DNA of 43,188 bases from JBFXAM01 sp050184295. GTDB lineage: Bacteria > Planctomycetota > Phycisphaerae > UBA1845 > Fen-1342. This document shows, in pieces, positions 1 through 8,344 of this stretch (the stretch's first letter is position 1; the number at the start of each line of letters is the position of its first letter). The stretch lies in the NCBI GenBank assembly GCA_050184295.1, contig JBFXAM010000032.1, positions 1 through 43,188 of the forward strand. The letters are read 5' to 3'. A program made the translations under genes and the position numbers. Below the pieces are notes generated by a model that made no database searches, was not told where the DNA came from, and saw only the letters and a list, made by a program, of their open reading frames with translations.

Positions 1-1425
1 ATTTCGGAGTTCATCCCCGGCTCCAATGCGACGGCGATCAGCATCACGAACAACGCGGTTCCCTACATGCAGGCGCTCGGGTTCGAGGTGTTCCGGCCGA
101 AGGCGTGGAACTCCGGCGGCGTCCACTATACCTATTCCAACGCGTTCCGCGTCAACAATCGCATTTTCGTGCCTGTCTACGGCACGACGCTGGTTCCCGG
201 GGGGAACGCGTCCTACAACGACGAAGACGCCGACGCGATGGTCAAGTGGCAGGCGGCGGCCGGGCCCGGCGTGACCATCGTTCCCATCCAGTGCTTCTCG
301 ATCATTCCCGCCGCGGGCGCGATTCACTGCATCGTGATGCAGGTGCCGCGCTACACGGCCGCGGCGCCGGCGGCGCACGTGCTGCGGCCGGCGGGTGGCG
401 AGACGTGGATCGCCGGTGAGTCGCAAGCGATTGTCTGGAATGCGACCGACACCGACAACCGACACGTGCCGGCCGTGGATCTATTGTATTCACGCGACGA
501 CGGCGCCAACTGGCAGCCGATCGTCCTCGGTCAGAGCAACACCGGGCGCTACAACTGGACGGTCCCGGCGGACGCGACGCCGACTGCGCGCGTTCGCGTC
601 GTCGCGCATGCCGTCGATAGCGACACGGCGGTGAGCACGAGCCGGGCGTTTGCCGTGTGGCCGGGGGTGCGCGGTGTTTATGATTTCGCCGCGAATGCGG
701 GCATCGATCGCTTCGGGTTCGGGCGCCAGACCGCGTCGTGGAGCGGCAGCGTGAACGGCGTGGCGTCGCCGGTCTCGACGGCGCTGACCAGCGCGAACTA
801 TGCGGCGATGGCGACGAGCAACGCGACCGGCGGCGACACGGATCCCAATCGCTACGTCTCGCCGGCGATCTCGGGCGGCTTTGAGTGCACGCACCTGTTT
901 CGATTCACGATCGCCGAGCCGCCGGCCGAGATCGACGAGCTGCGATTGCGCTGGGAAGGCTACGCCGACAACTGCACACAGGTTGAGTTGTATGTTTGGG
1001 ACCGCGGCGCCAACCAGTGGGGCAATGGCCGCGGCGTGAGCGGGCAGAATCGCTATGTCGACGCCTATGCGGGCAACCGCGACTGGGCCGTCGAGGGCGC
1101 GATCCGCGGCAGCGTCGGAAATTACATCGCGCCCGATGGCTCGCTCTCGTTGCTCGTGTATGCGGAGCGATTCAACGACGAGGTCTTCACGGATTACCTT
1201 TCCGTGACGGTCGTGCAGAGGCGCGACGCCGGAGATCTGAACTGCGACGGCGTCGTCAACAACTTCGACATCGACGCGTTTGTTCTCGCGCTGACCGACC
1301 CCGGCGCCTATGCGTTGGCGTATCCGCTGTGCAGCGCGCAGCTCGCCGACCTCGACGGCAGCGGCGTGGTGAACAACTTCGACATCGATCCGTTCGTCGT
1401 CTGCCTGACTGCCGGATGTCCATGA
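1..1425 (+). CDS. Secreted agmatine deiminase/PAD-like enzyme with Ig-like and dockerin-type domains (5' partial)
   Basis: The frame is open from base 1, so the N-terminus lies outside the window; 474 residues are visible. Residues 1-115 resemble the end of the agmatine deiminase / bacterial peptidylarginine deiminase fold: a histidine in SGGVHYTYSN, a VNNRIFVPVYG strand, and the GAIHCI motif whose Cys110 matches the family nucleophile. Such enzymes hydrolyse guanidinium groups to ureido groups. Residues about 125-220 resemble an Ig-like domain of the kind found in secreted proteins (GGETWIAG, then a YSRDDGANW strand). A beta-rich region of unknown type follows to about 410. The last 60 residues hold two dockerin-like calcium-loop motifs (DLNCDGVVNNFDID and DLDGSGVVNNFDID), a common planctomycete ending. 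I infer an extracellular or cell-surface enzyme. Whether the substrate is agmatine or protein arginine cannot be told from this part. Confidence 0.75.
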   Translation: MSEFIPGSNATAISITNNAVPYMQALGFEVFRPKAWNSGGVHYTYSNAFRVNNRIFVPVYGTTLVPGGNASYNDEDADAMVKWQAAAGPGVTIVPIQCFSIIPAAGAIHCIVMQVPRYTAAAPAAHVLRPAGGETWIAGESQAIVWNATDTDNRHVPAVDLLYSRDDGANWQPIVLGQSNTGRYNWTVPADATPTARVRVVAHAVDSDTAVSTSRAFAVWPGVRGVYDFAANAGIDRFGFGRQTASWSGSVNGVASPVSTALTSANYAAMATSNATGGDTDPNRYVSPAISGGFECTHLFRFTIAEPPAEIDELRLRWEGYADNCTQVELYVWDRGANQWGNGRGVSGQNRYVDAYAGNRDWAVEGAIRGSVGNYIAPDGSLSLLVYAERFNDEVFTDYLSVTVVQRRDAGDLNCDGVVNNFDIDAFVLALTDPGAYALAYPLCSAQLADLDGSGVVNNFDIDPFVVCLTAGCP

Positions 1426-1444
1426 TCGGGCGGTGCGGCCGGCG

Positions 1445-3430
1445 CTACGCGGACGGCAATATCCCCGCGCTCGGCAGCAACGGTTCGGGCGCCGCGCCTC
1501 GGCCGTCCGGCGCGAGCGCGCGGATCCGCGACATGATGAGCGCCGTCGCCTCCTCGGCTGCGGCCCGGTCGTCGCCGCGCTCCCAATACGGGCTGAGGTC
1601 GATCGGCGGGCCGAAGCGGATGCGCACGCGGTGTCGCATGAAGAGCGACTTGAAGGGGTTGTCTTGGTACCGCGTGCCGCTGATGTGACACGGAACCACC
1701 GGCACGCGAGCCCGAATCGCGACGAGCGCGGCACCGGGCTTTGCCTCGGGCAGCGGTTTGCCAGGCTCCTCGAACGTCCCCTGCGGGAAGATGCCGATGC
1801 AGCGGCCGGCTTTGAGGGCGCGCAGGCATCCGGCGAAGAAGCTCTTGCCGGGGTTTTCGCGGTCGACCGGGATGCAATGCGCGCGCCGCATGAACCAGCC
1901 CCAGAACGGCGCGTTGTAGTGCTCCTTCGCGACCAGGTAGCCGATCAGCCGCGCCGGGCACGCCGTCTGAATCGCGATCGGGTCGACGCCTGATCCGTGA
2001 TTGGCCGCGACAATGACGCCGCCGGTGCGCGGGATCGTGCACACGCCGTCGCGGCGGAGCCGATAGAACCACGTCACGATGAATCCCACGATCATGACGA
2101 GGAGACCGTCGAGCGGGCGGTGGGGGTTGCGGCGGCGCAGATCGCGCCACACGAGCACGAGCGTGACGATGAACACGAGCGTGGTCGCGCTCAGCAGATA
2201 GGGAATGTAGCGGTCGAGGTTGGGAATCTCCGGCAGCCCGAGCGCACCGGTGGCAGCCACCATCGCACCCATCGTGCACATGTCGGAGACGCCGAATACG
2301 CGGCCGCGCCGTGAGTCGGGGACGAAGCGTTGAATACTGGCCATGATCGTGACGAGCAGCGCCGCGCCCGCGCCGCCGATGCCGAACAGGCTCACACCAG
2401 TCAGCAGTTTTCCGAGCCCCAGCGTACACGTGAGCATCAGCAGCGTCAGCCACACCGCCGCCCCCAGGAGGGCGCCCAGGATGGCGAGTTGAGGCGGGAG
2501 CGCCGGCCCGACGATCGTCATGAAAGCCGCCCCGGTGGCCAGCCCGAGCCCGATGATTCCGCGAAACGTGCCCGCCGCCGCGTAGTCCTCGCCGTAGAAG
2601 ACCTTCACGATCGCCGGAATGACCGAGATCACGATGCCCGCGGCGGCCCAGAACACGGCCCCGAGCAGGATCAGTTGCAGCACGCGGCGATGCGTCCGGA
2701 CATATCGAAATCCATCGCGCACCGGCGCCCACACGCCCACCAGCGGCGGATGTGGGACGGCGCGCGTGCGCGACATCAGGATCAGGCTGACGAACGCGGC
2801 GCTGAGGACAAACGTCCCGGCGTTGATGTGGAAGTTCCAGACCGGCCCCGCGGTCACAACGAGGTATCCGCCCACTACCGCGCTGATGATCGTTCCGATT
2901 GTGCCCAGCGCGTTGATCAGCGCGTTCGCGCGCACAAGCTGGTCCTCGCGAATCAGCGTCGGCAGCATGGCCTGCCGCGCCGGCGAGAAAAACGCGGCGA
3001 TCGCCCCCACAATCGCCAGCGGTATGACGATCGACCAGTCACCCAGCCCGTGCGGCTCAAGCCCCTGCGCGAGCGATGAGACGATCGTCGCGAGGTTAAA
3101 GACCAGCGCCGCCCGCAGCAGATCGGCGATGATCATGATCCACTTGCGGCTGAACCGGTCCGAGCACCAGCCCGCGAACGGCCCCAGCAGCACGAAGGGC
3201 AGGAAGAAGCCGAACGTGATGAGTGCCTGCACGCGCGTGCCGTCGGGTCGCACCAGCGCGTTACGCTCCTTCAGCAGCGCGATTTCGCTCAGGTGGTCGC
3301 CGATCGCCGCCACGCCGTACGCACACCAGAGCAACACGAAATTTCGATTGCGAACGAGCAGGTTGGGCAGGCGGAGCGCCGCGCCGGAGCGATCGGCGGC
3401 GTTGGGTCCGAAGCGTACGGCGTCGGTCAC
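1445..3430 (-). CDS. MFS transporter fused to 1-acylglycerol-3-phosphate acyltransferase (PlsC)
   Basis: About 661 residues. The first 430 residues carry an MFS-type set of membrane helices (opening LLVRNRNFVLLWCAYGVAAI; a WCSDRFSRKW loop fits the MFS motif between helices 2 and 3). The C-terminal 200 residues are a PlsC/LPLAT domain: the catalytic HX4D motif is His478-Asp483 (NHGSGVD) and the glycerophosphate-binding motif is FPQGT near 548. The layout recalls the LplT-Aas lysophospholipid flipping and re-acylation system, but there is no AMP-binding acyl-ACP synthetase domain. Likely role: bringing a lysophospholipid to the inner leaflet and re-acylating it. I start at GTG 3430 (reading VTDAVRF), with an AGGA about 10 bases upstream. 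The frame stays open to 3802, but that extension is basic, low in hydrophobicity and overlaps the divergent gene at 3762. Confidence 0.85.
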   Translation of the reverse strand: MTDAVRFGPNAADRSGAALRLPNLLVRNRNFVLLWCAYGVAAIGDHLSEIALLKERNALVRPDGTRVQALITFGFFLPFVLLGPFAGWCSDRFSRKWIMIIADLLRAALVFNLATIVSSLAQGLEPHGLGDWSIVIPLAIVGAIAAFFSPARQAMLPTLIREDQLVRANALINALGTIGTIISAVVGGYLVVTAGPVWNFHINAGTFVLSAAFVSLILMSRTRAVPHPPLVGVWAPVRDGFRYVRTHRRVLQLILLGAVFWAAAGIVISVIPAIVKVFYGEDYAAAGTFRGIIGLGLATGAAFMTIVGPALPPQLAILGALLGAAVWLTLLMLTCTLGLGKLLTGVSLFGIGGAGAALLVTIMASIQRFVPDSRRGRVFGVSDMCTMGAMVAATGALGLPEIPNLDRYIPYLLSATTLVFIVTLVLVWRDLRRRNPHRPLDGLLVMIVGFIVTWFYRLRRDGVCTIPRTGGVIVAANHGSGVDPIAIQTACPARLIGYLVAKEHYNAPFWGWFMRRAHCIPVDRENPGKSFFAGCLRALKAGRCIGIFPQGTFEEPGKPLPEAKPGAALVAIRARVPVVPCHISGTRYQDNPFKSLFMRHRVRIRFGPPIDLSPYWERGDDRAAAEEATALIMSRIRALAPDGRGAAPEPLLPSAGILPSA

Positions 3431-3761
3431 AGGCGCGTTCCTGTCGCGTGTGGACGAGCGGCTGTCGGCGAGCCGGACTCGCGGGATGACTTTACGGATG
3501 CCACGAGCGGGCGTAAAGCCGGGCCGTGTGCGGTTGCATTGGTCGCCCGTCCGAACCCGCTGCGCGCATCCCATCCGAACCCGCCGCGCCACGCGGCGGG
3601 CCCGCAGCGGCGGAACTGTGCGTTCTGCCGGGCCGCGTGCTTGGCGCACGGGGTTCGGATACGCCGCGTGGCGCGACGGGCTCTGCGTACGTTGCGGGTC
3701 ACTTTCTCGCGGTCGCCGCGTATAAAATGGAACGCAGCAGTCTGCCAAGGCGGCCAGCGTG

Positions 3762-4289
3762 ATGAACCGCGAGCAATCGAAGCCATCCAGCGTCGCGTCC
3801 ACGCGCTTTCTCGGCGCGGCGCTGCTCTTGCTGCTTGCGGTCGGCGGCGTCGTGTGGGTAGTTGGCCCCGGCTGCGAAACCGGTCAACGCCGCGATACGC
3901 GGCCGGTCGGGGCGTCGCCGGTTCCGACCGTCGCCGATCGGGATGCACCGTCCTCCCAGCCGTCGCCGGCGCCCCAAGCGTCTGCACCGGCGACGCAGCC
4001 GGCGACGCAGCCCGCGGCGATCGAGCTTCCGGAATACCTGGAGCTTGTGGAGCGCCTGCACGAATCCCGAGCGTTTCAAATCGAAGTTCGGACCGACGGC
4101 TCCCAGCGAATTACGCTTGACACCGAGAATGTGCGGCGGCTGCGCATCGATCGCCGCAAGCTGCCCGCGAATCCGCGCGGGAGCATCGCCATTCGCATCG
4201 ACGACCAGGGCATCGAGTGGACGCCGCGCGTGATCGAGATCGAGTTGGAGCGCTCGCCTTCGGGGCGCTGGAGCGTACGCGATCGGTAG
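3762..4289 (+). CDS. Membrane-anchored hypothetical protein
   Basis: About 175 residues, not recognised. Residues 16-40 form one strongly hydrophobic segment (FLGAALLLLLAVGGVVWVV) ending in PGC, so it is an N-terminal anchor with the rest probably outside the cytoplasm. A Pro/Ala/Thr-rich linker spans about 45-85. The last 90 residues are a compact charged region (begins IELPEYLELVERLHESRAF, ends ERSPSGRWSVRDR) with alternating hydrophobic residues suggesting beta strands. ATG 3762 is preferred over the GTG just before it because AAGGCGG lies about 10 bases upstream. It is divergent from the MFS/acyltransferase gene, with a shared intergenic region of about 330 bases. No function can be assigned. 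Confidence 0.6.
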   Translation: MNREQSKPSSVASTRFLGAALLLLLAVGGVVWVVGPGCETGQRRDTRPVGASPVPTVADRDAPSSQPSPAPQASAPATQPATQPAAIELPEYLELVERLHESRAFQIEVRTDGSQRITLDTENVRRLRIDRRKLPANPRGSIAIRIDDQGIEWTPRVIEIELERSPSGRWSVRDR

Positions 4290-4390
4290 ATGGGCGCGCG
4301 GTGCAGGCGCGTGGGGCCCGGGCGGCGGCCGCGCCGCTCGGCGCGCGCAGGATGATTGTCGAACCGCAGTCTGGTCTGTAGCGAGCGCCG

Positions 4391-4966
4391 ATGGCGAGCG
4401 TCGATCAGCCGTACGTCTCGCGCGCGGGCGTGAAGCTCGAAGCCGCGCTGCGCGCGTTCGCGCTGCCGGTCGAAGGCCTGATCTGCTGCGATTTCGGCTC
4501 GCATGTCGGCGGCTTTGTCGATTGCCTGCTGCGGCACGGCGCGGCGCGGGTGCATAGCGTCGACACCGGCTATGGCGTGCTCGCCTACCGCTTGCGGAAG
4601 GATCCGCGCGTGGTCGCGCACGAGCGGCGGAATGCGATTCACTTCGTCGCACCCGAGCCGTGCGACCTGATCACCATGGACGTCGGCTGGACGCGGCTGC
4701 GGCTGGTGCTGCCCGCGGCGCGGCGATGCCTGAAGCGCGGCGCCGCCGGCGTCGTCGCGCTGGTGAAGCCGCAGTACGAGGCGCCCGCCGAGTGGCTGCA
4801 CGGCGGCGTGCTGGTGGCCGAGAAACGTGCGAACGTGCTCGCGGCCTGCCGGGACGACGTCGAATCGCTCGCCTGGCGCGTCGCAGGGGAGATCGAGAGT
4901 CCGATCCGCGGACAGGGCGGCAACGCGGAGTGGCTCTGGCACCTGCGCGACACCGCGGCGCCCTGA
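4391..4966 (+). CDS. TlyA-like FtsJ-fold rRNA methyltransferase without S4 domain
   Basis: 191 residues. The opening YVSRAGVKLEAAL is typical of the start of the methyltransferase domain in TlyA (hemolysin A) proteins, which 2'-O-methylate 16S/23S rRNA. The SAM-binding loop is DFGSHVGGFVDCLL (34-47). The four residues of the FtsJ K-D-K-E catalytic set can be placed at Lys15, Asp97 (MDVGW), Lys126 (VKPQYE) and Glu180 (GNAEWLW). Standard TlyA proteins are 240-270 residues with an N-terminal S4 RNA-binding domain. Here the ATG sits directly before the methyltransferase core and only about 100 bases separate it from the previous gene, so the S4 domain is absent. It is either a stand-alone form acting on a different RNA or one using a partner for RNA binding. 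Confidence 0.8.
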   Translation: MASVDQPYVSRAGVKLEAALRAFALPVEGLICCDFGSHVGGFVDCLLRHGAARVHSVDTGYGVLAYRLRKDPRVVAHERRNAIHFVAPEPCDLITMDVGWTRLRLVLPAARRCLKRGAAGVVALVKPQYEAPAEWLHGGVLVAEKRANVLAACRDDVESLAWRVAGEIESPIRGQGGNAEWLWHLRDTAAP

Positions 4967-5104
4967 GCCGAGCCTTGGACGCATTACGGAATTCGCGCCG
5001 GTTTGGAATCGACGCCGGGCGGCGGCGCGAGTACGCTCGATTCCGGTGCGTCGCGCCAGCGCCGGCGATGCGGCTGCGAATGACGCCCGATTCAGGATTG
5101 GGCC

Positions 5105-5521
5105 GTGTGTCCGAACTGCGACGAACGGATGATCGTCGTCGAACTCGACGGCATCGAAGTCGACCACTGCCCCGCGTGTCACGGCGTGTGGTTTGACACC
5201 GGCGAGCTCGAGTTGTTGGTGGAGCGCAGCGGCGGCGATCCCGTGCGGCTCCAGGCGCTGCTCGACGCGGCCAAGCCCGCGCAAGGAGCGCGCCGGCCGT
5301 GTCCGCGCTGCCGCCGGACGCTGCACGCGATCGAGCTCACGGTGCCGGCGACGCTGACCATCGATCGCTGCGCGTCGGGTGACGGCGTCTGGCTCGATGC
5401 CGGCGAGTTGCCGGTGCTGGCGGCGGCGCAGGGCGCCGGTCCGGCGGCGGAGATCGCGCGTTTCTTCGGGTCGGCGTTCCGGTTTCAACTTCACGCGGAT
5501 TCGAGCAAGGAGACGACATGA
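5105..5521 (+). CDS. zf-TFIIB domain zinc-ribbon protein, second finger degenerate
   Basis: 138 residues from GTG 5105. Residues 2-40 form a zf-TFIIB-type ribbon: CPNC (Cys2, Cys5), then CPACHGVWFDTGEL (Cys22, Cys25). The same plan repeats at 66-104: CPRC (Cys66, Cys69), then CASGDGVWLDAGEL. In this second copy only Cys89 remains and an aspartate (Asp93) replaces or shifts the fourth ligand, so metal binding there is doubtful. The stop overlaps the lemA start by four bases (ATGA, 5518-5521), implying translational coupling with LemA and, beyond it, the M48 protease, which itself ends in zinc ribbons. The function is unknown; membership of a membrane-protease module is inferred from context. 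Confidence 0.8.
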   Translation: MCPNCDERMIVVELDGIEVDHCPACHGVWFDTGELELLVERSGGDPVRLQALLDAAKPAQGARRPCPRCRRTLHAIELTVPATLTIDRCASGDGVWLDAGELPVLAAAQGAGPAAEIARFFGSAFRFQLHADSSKETT

Positions 5522-6114
5522 GCCTGTGCGTCATCGGTCAGATCGGGTCGGTGGGCGTCGGCCTGATTGTCGCGGCGGTCATCGGCCTGGTTTTTTTGGG
5601 ATGGCTGATCAGCGCGTACAACGGCCTTGTGCGCGCCAAGAACGAGGTCGACAATGGCTGGGCTCAGATTGACGTGCAGCTCAAGCGCCGCCACGACCTG
5701 ATTCCCAACCTCGTCGAGACCGTCAAGGGCTACGCGGCGCACGAGCGCGGTACGCTGGATGCCGTCATGAGCGCCCGGGCCAAGGCCGTCAACGCCAGCA
5801 GCGGCGGCGTCGCGGGGCAGATGGCCGCGGAGGGCGAGCTCAGCCAGGCGCTCGGTCGGCTGATGATGCTCGTGGAGAACTACCCGCAGTTGAAGGCCAA
5901 CGAAAACTTCCTCGCGTTGCAGGAAGAACTCACGTCGACCGAGAACAAGGTGGGCTTCGCGCGCCAGTTCTACAACGACATCACCATGCGCTTCAACACG
6001 CGCACCCAGGAATTTCCGACCAACCTGATCGCCGGTATGTTCGGCTTCAACAAGGCGCCGTTCTTCGAGATCGAGGACCGGGCGCAGCGCGAGGCGCCGC
6101 AGGTGAAGTTCTGA
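5518..6114 (+). CDS. lemA: LemA family membrane protein
   Basis: 198 residues, the usual length for LemA. One N-terminal transmembrane segment (about 10-33) is followed by the family signature YNGLVRAKNEVDNGWAQIDV and the RRHDLIPNLVETVKGYA helix. The rest is a helical bundle with the NENFLALQEEL and FYNDITMRFNTRTQEFP segments typical of the family. LemA proteins often sit next to HtpX/M48 proteases, as here (the M48 gene starts 76 bases later). The biochemical role is not established; with an M48 protease it is presumed to act in membrane protein quality control. It is translationally coupled to the upstream zinc-ribbon gene. Confidence 0.93.
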   Translation: MSLCVIGQIGSVGVGLIVAAVIGLVFLGWLISAYNGLVRAKNEVDNGWAQIDVQLKRRHDLIPNLVETVKGYAAHERGTLDAVMSARAKAVNASSGGVAGQMAAEGELSQALGRLMMLVENYPQLKANENFLALQEELTSTENKVGFARQFYNDITMRFNTRTQEFPTNLIAGMFGFNKAPFFEIEDRAQREAPQVKF

Positions 6115-6116
6115 CG

Positions 6117-6144
6117 CGCGCGGCCGCGCGCCGCCGCGGCGCGC
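6117..6144. other. GC-only hairpins between lemA and the M48 gene
   Basis: Positions 6117-6130 are a perfect 14-base palindrome made only of G and C. Overlapping it, 6126-6144 can form a stem with arms GCGCGCC/GGCGCGC and a five-base loop. There is no following T-run, so it is not a classic terminator; it could act as a pause site or mRNA stabiliser between the two genes. Confidence 0.4.
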
Positions 6145-6190
6145 TGTCCTTCCGCGTCCCGCGACTTTCGGGGAGACCACCCAACCCGCC

Positions 6191-7630
6191 ATGTTCGAAG
6201 CCATCCGCGCCAATGAACGCCGTTCGCTCGTGCTGATTACGCTGATGGGCGGCGTGCTGCTGCTGCTCGGCGGCGTGATCGGCGCGGTGTTCGACCCGGT
6301 CGCCGGCACGTTTTTCGGCATCGCGATCGCGGTCGCGGTGTGGCTGGTGCTGTGGGCGACCGCGGCGTGGGGCGGCGACCAGATTCTGCTCGCCACGGCG
6401 GGCGCCAAGGAACTGCAAAGCGCGGATCATCCCCGGCTGTGGAACATCGTCGAGGAAATGACGATCGCGGCCGGTCTGCCCAAGATGCCGCGCGTCTTTC
6501 TGGTCGACGAGCCCACCCCGAACGCGTTCGCGGTCGGCCGGCGGCCCGAGACGGCCGCGGTCGCGGTCACGTCGGGACTGCTCAAGCGGCTGAATCGCGA
6601 CGAATTGCAGGGCGTGATCGCCCACGAAATCGCGCATCTTCGCAACCGCGACGTGCGCTTCATGACACTCGCCGCAGTCATGATGGGCGCGATCGTGTTG
6701 CTCTCCGAGCTGTTCCTGCGCGGGCTGATTCGCGGCGGCGGGCGGCGCGGCGGAAAGGGCGGCGGCGCCGCCGTGCTCGTGCTCCTCCTCGTCGCGCTGG
6801 TCGTCGCGATCCTCGCGCCCATCGCGGCGCAGCTGCTCTACTTCGCTTGCTCGCGCCGCCGCGAGTATCTCGCCGACGCCAGCGGCGCGTTGTTCACGCG
6901 TTATCCGCCGGGTTTGGCGAGCGCGCTGGAGCGCATCAGCCACCAGGCGCCGCGGCAGAAGAAGATCGCCAAGGTCGTCGCGCCGCTCTATATCGTGAAT
7001 CCGCTCCAGGAGCGCCGCTCGCTTGCGGCGCTCTTCTCAACACACCCGCCGACCACCGAACGCGTGCGAATCCTTCGCGCGATGGGCGGCGCGGGGCTCG
7101 CCGAGTACGAGCGCGCCTACAAGTCCGTCCACGGCGGCGGCCAACCCGTGATCGGCAGCCGTTCACTCGCGGAAGCGCAAAGCGTCGAAATGCGCTCCGC
7201 AACGCCGCAGGCGGATGGCGCGGCGGCCGAGGATCCCATCGAGCGCGCCAAGCAGGTCGGCGTGTTGCTGGATCACGTGACGAAGTTCATCCCGATCGCG
7301 TGCGCCTGCGGCGCACGGCTCAAGCTTCCGCCCGACTACGCGCGCGAAGCGGTCCAGTGTCCGCGCTGCGGCGTCGAACATGCCGTGCCGCGCGCCGCGA
7401 CCGGCGCCGGGCTCGACGCGCAGCCGGGCGCCGCCGCCGACGCGAGCCATGCACTGCCGCTGCGCTACGAGCGGCGGACGACCGGGTGGGAGTCGTTTCA
7501 GTGCGCGTGCGGGCAAAACGTGCAGATCAGCCCGAAGATCGGGCTCGATCGCCTGCGCTGTACGCGCTGCCGGCGGACGATCCTGATCAAGCCCCTGCCA
7601 GGCGCCGAGTCGGCGGGCGCGGCGGGTTGA
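6191..7630 (+). CDS. M48 family membrane metalloprotease (HtpX-like) with C-terminal zinc ribbons
   Basis: 479 residues. Two N-terminal membrane segments (about 13-33 and 41-60) precede the protease domain. The zinc-binding helix is HEIAH (145-149); the third ligand is Glu225 in RRREYLADASGA, and Asp229 is also conserved. Another long hydrophobic stretch lies at 193-218. HtpX-type enzymes degrade misfolded membrane proteins. Unusually, the protein extends about 150 residues past the protease: near 370-400 is a ribbon with CACGARL and CPRCGVEH, and near 435-470 another with CACGQNV and CTRCRRTI. A GGGGAGA sequence lies about 15 bases before the ATG. It forms a unit with the zf-TFIIB and LemA genes. 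The ribbons may recruit substrates or sense metal or redox state; that is inference. Confidence 0.9.
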   Translation: MFEAIRANERRSLVLITLMGGVLLLLGGVIGAVFDPVAGTFFGIAIAVAVWLVLWATAAWGGDQILLATAGAKELQSADHPRLWNIVEEMTIAAGLPKMPRVFLVDEPTPNAFAVGRRPETAAVAVTSGLLKRLNRDELQGVIAHEIAHLRNRDVRFMTLAAVMMGAIVLLSELFLRGLIRGGGRRGGKGGGAAVLVLLLVALVVAILAPIAAQLLYFACSRRREYLADASGALFTRYPPGLASALERISHQAPRQKKIAKVVAPLYIVNPLQERRSLAALFSTHPPTTERVRILRAMGGAGLAEYERAYKSVHGGGQPVIGSRSLAEAQSVEMRSATPQADGAAAEDPIERAKQVGVLLDHVTKFIPIACACGARLKLPPDYAREAVQCPRCGVEHAVPRAATGAGLDAQPGAAADASHALPLRYERRTTGWESFQCACGQNVQISPKIGLDRLRCTRCRRTILIKPLPGAESAGAAG

Positions 7631-7663
7631 AGCGCGGGCGTCGCGCTGGCGGCGTCGGTCGCA

Positions 7664-8248
7664 TCACGGTGTTTTCGCCTTCGGTCGCTCCGCATCCAGG
7701 CGTCGCTTCAGTTCGCGAATCGCGGCGGTCGTACACTCGTCGGGCGTGCTCGGGGTCACGTCGCGAAAGACCTGGTGGTGCGAGTTGAGCAGCATCCCGA
7801 ACGCCTGCGCGCCCTCGCGAGTCAGGACGTACACGTGCACGCCGCCGGCGGCGCCTTGCTCCGCTCCCTTCAAATACTCGGCGATGAGCGCGTATTCGGT
7901 CTGCGGCGGATTCGCCTGGACGAATTCTGCGAACGCGTCGCAGCTCTCGCGCCACATCGCGCTCTGGTTGCGATGCCAGCCGCGGTCGAGATCGGGTTGT
8001 GCGTCGGAGCGCGTGACGTCGGCGAGCTTCTCGTCGCGCAGGAACGCGGCGATACGGTCGGCCGATCCGGCGTCAAAGCGTGCACTGCGCCCGACGCGCA
8101 CGTACGCGGGGTACACGGTGATCGACGTGTCGCCGAGCGACGCGAGAAAGCGTTGTTCCTCGGCGGAAGGCTCGCGCTGGCAGCCGCCGAGCGCGGCGGC
8201 GGCGAGGACGAACGCGGCAACGAGCGGCAGTGTGTGAACGGGTCGCAT
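7664..8248 (-). CDS. TetR-controlled hypothetical lipoprotein
   Basis: 194 residues from ATG 8248, chosen because AGGAG lies about 9 bases upstream. The first 24 residues are a signal peptide ending in a lipobox (ALGGC), so it should be a lipoprotein. The mature part has no family I recognise; it contains SLGDTSITVYPAYVRVG, a lone Cys in WRESCDAFAEFVQ, and a second Cys in TPDECTTAAIRELKRRL. It lies downstream of the tetR gene on the same strand, but has its own copy of the operator at 8273-8290, 25 bases before the start, so it is probably transcribed from its own TetR-repressed promoter. The induced condition is unknown. Confidence 0.7.
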   Translation of the reverse strand: MRPVHTLPLVAAFVLAAAALGGCQREPSAEEQRFLASLGDTSITVYPAYVRVGRSARFDAGSADRIAAFLRDEKLADVTRSDAQPDLDRGWHRNQSAMWRESCDAFAEFVQANPPQTEYALIAEYLKGAEQGAAGGVHVYVLTREGAQAFGMLLNSHHQVFRDVTPSTPDECTTAAIRELKRRLDAERPKAKTP

Positions 8249-8272
8249 GGCGTGCTCCTGAGTTTTCAACAC

Positions 8273-8290
8273 TGTAAGTACACACTTACA
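8273..8290. promoter_or_regulatory. TetR-type operator before the lipoprotein gene
   Basis: The inverted repeat TGTAAGTACACACTTACA has 7-base arms around a 4-base centre. The same arms occur at 9015-9032 before tetR, the only other copy I noticed. On the minus strand it lies between a TTGTCG and a TACAGT spaced about 18 bases apart, which would place the operator across the promoter, a classic repression layout. The promoter boxes are tentative; the repeated palindrome is seen directly. Confidence 0.75.
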
Positions 8291-8344
8291 TTCTCGACAA
8301 AAAAAGACGTCGGGTTCGTTCGCATCTGCCGGATCCCATCGGAA

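Noticed and set aside
8299..8305. Intrinsic terminator for tetR at the seven-A run
   Set aside because: The T-run on the minus strand is present, but I could not find a convincing stem directly before it; it also overlaps the likely promoter of the lipoprotein gene.
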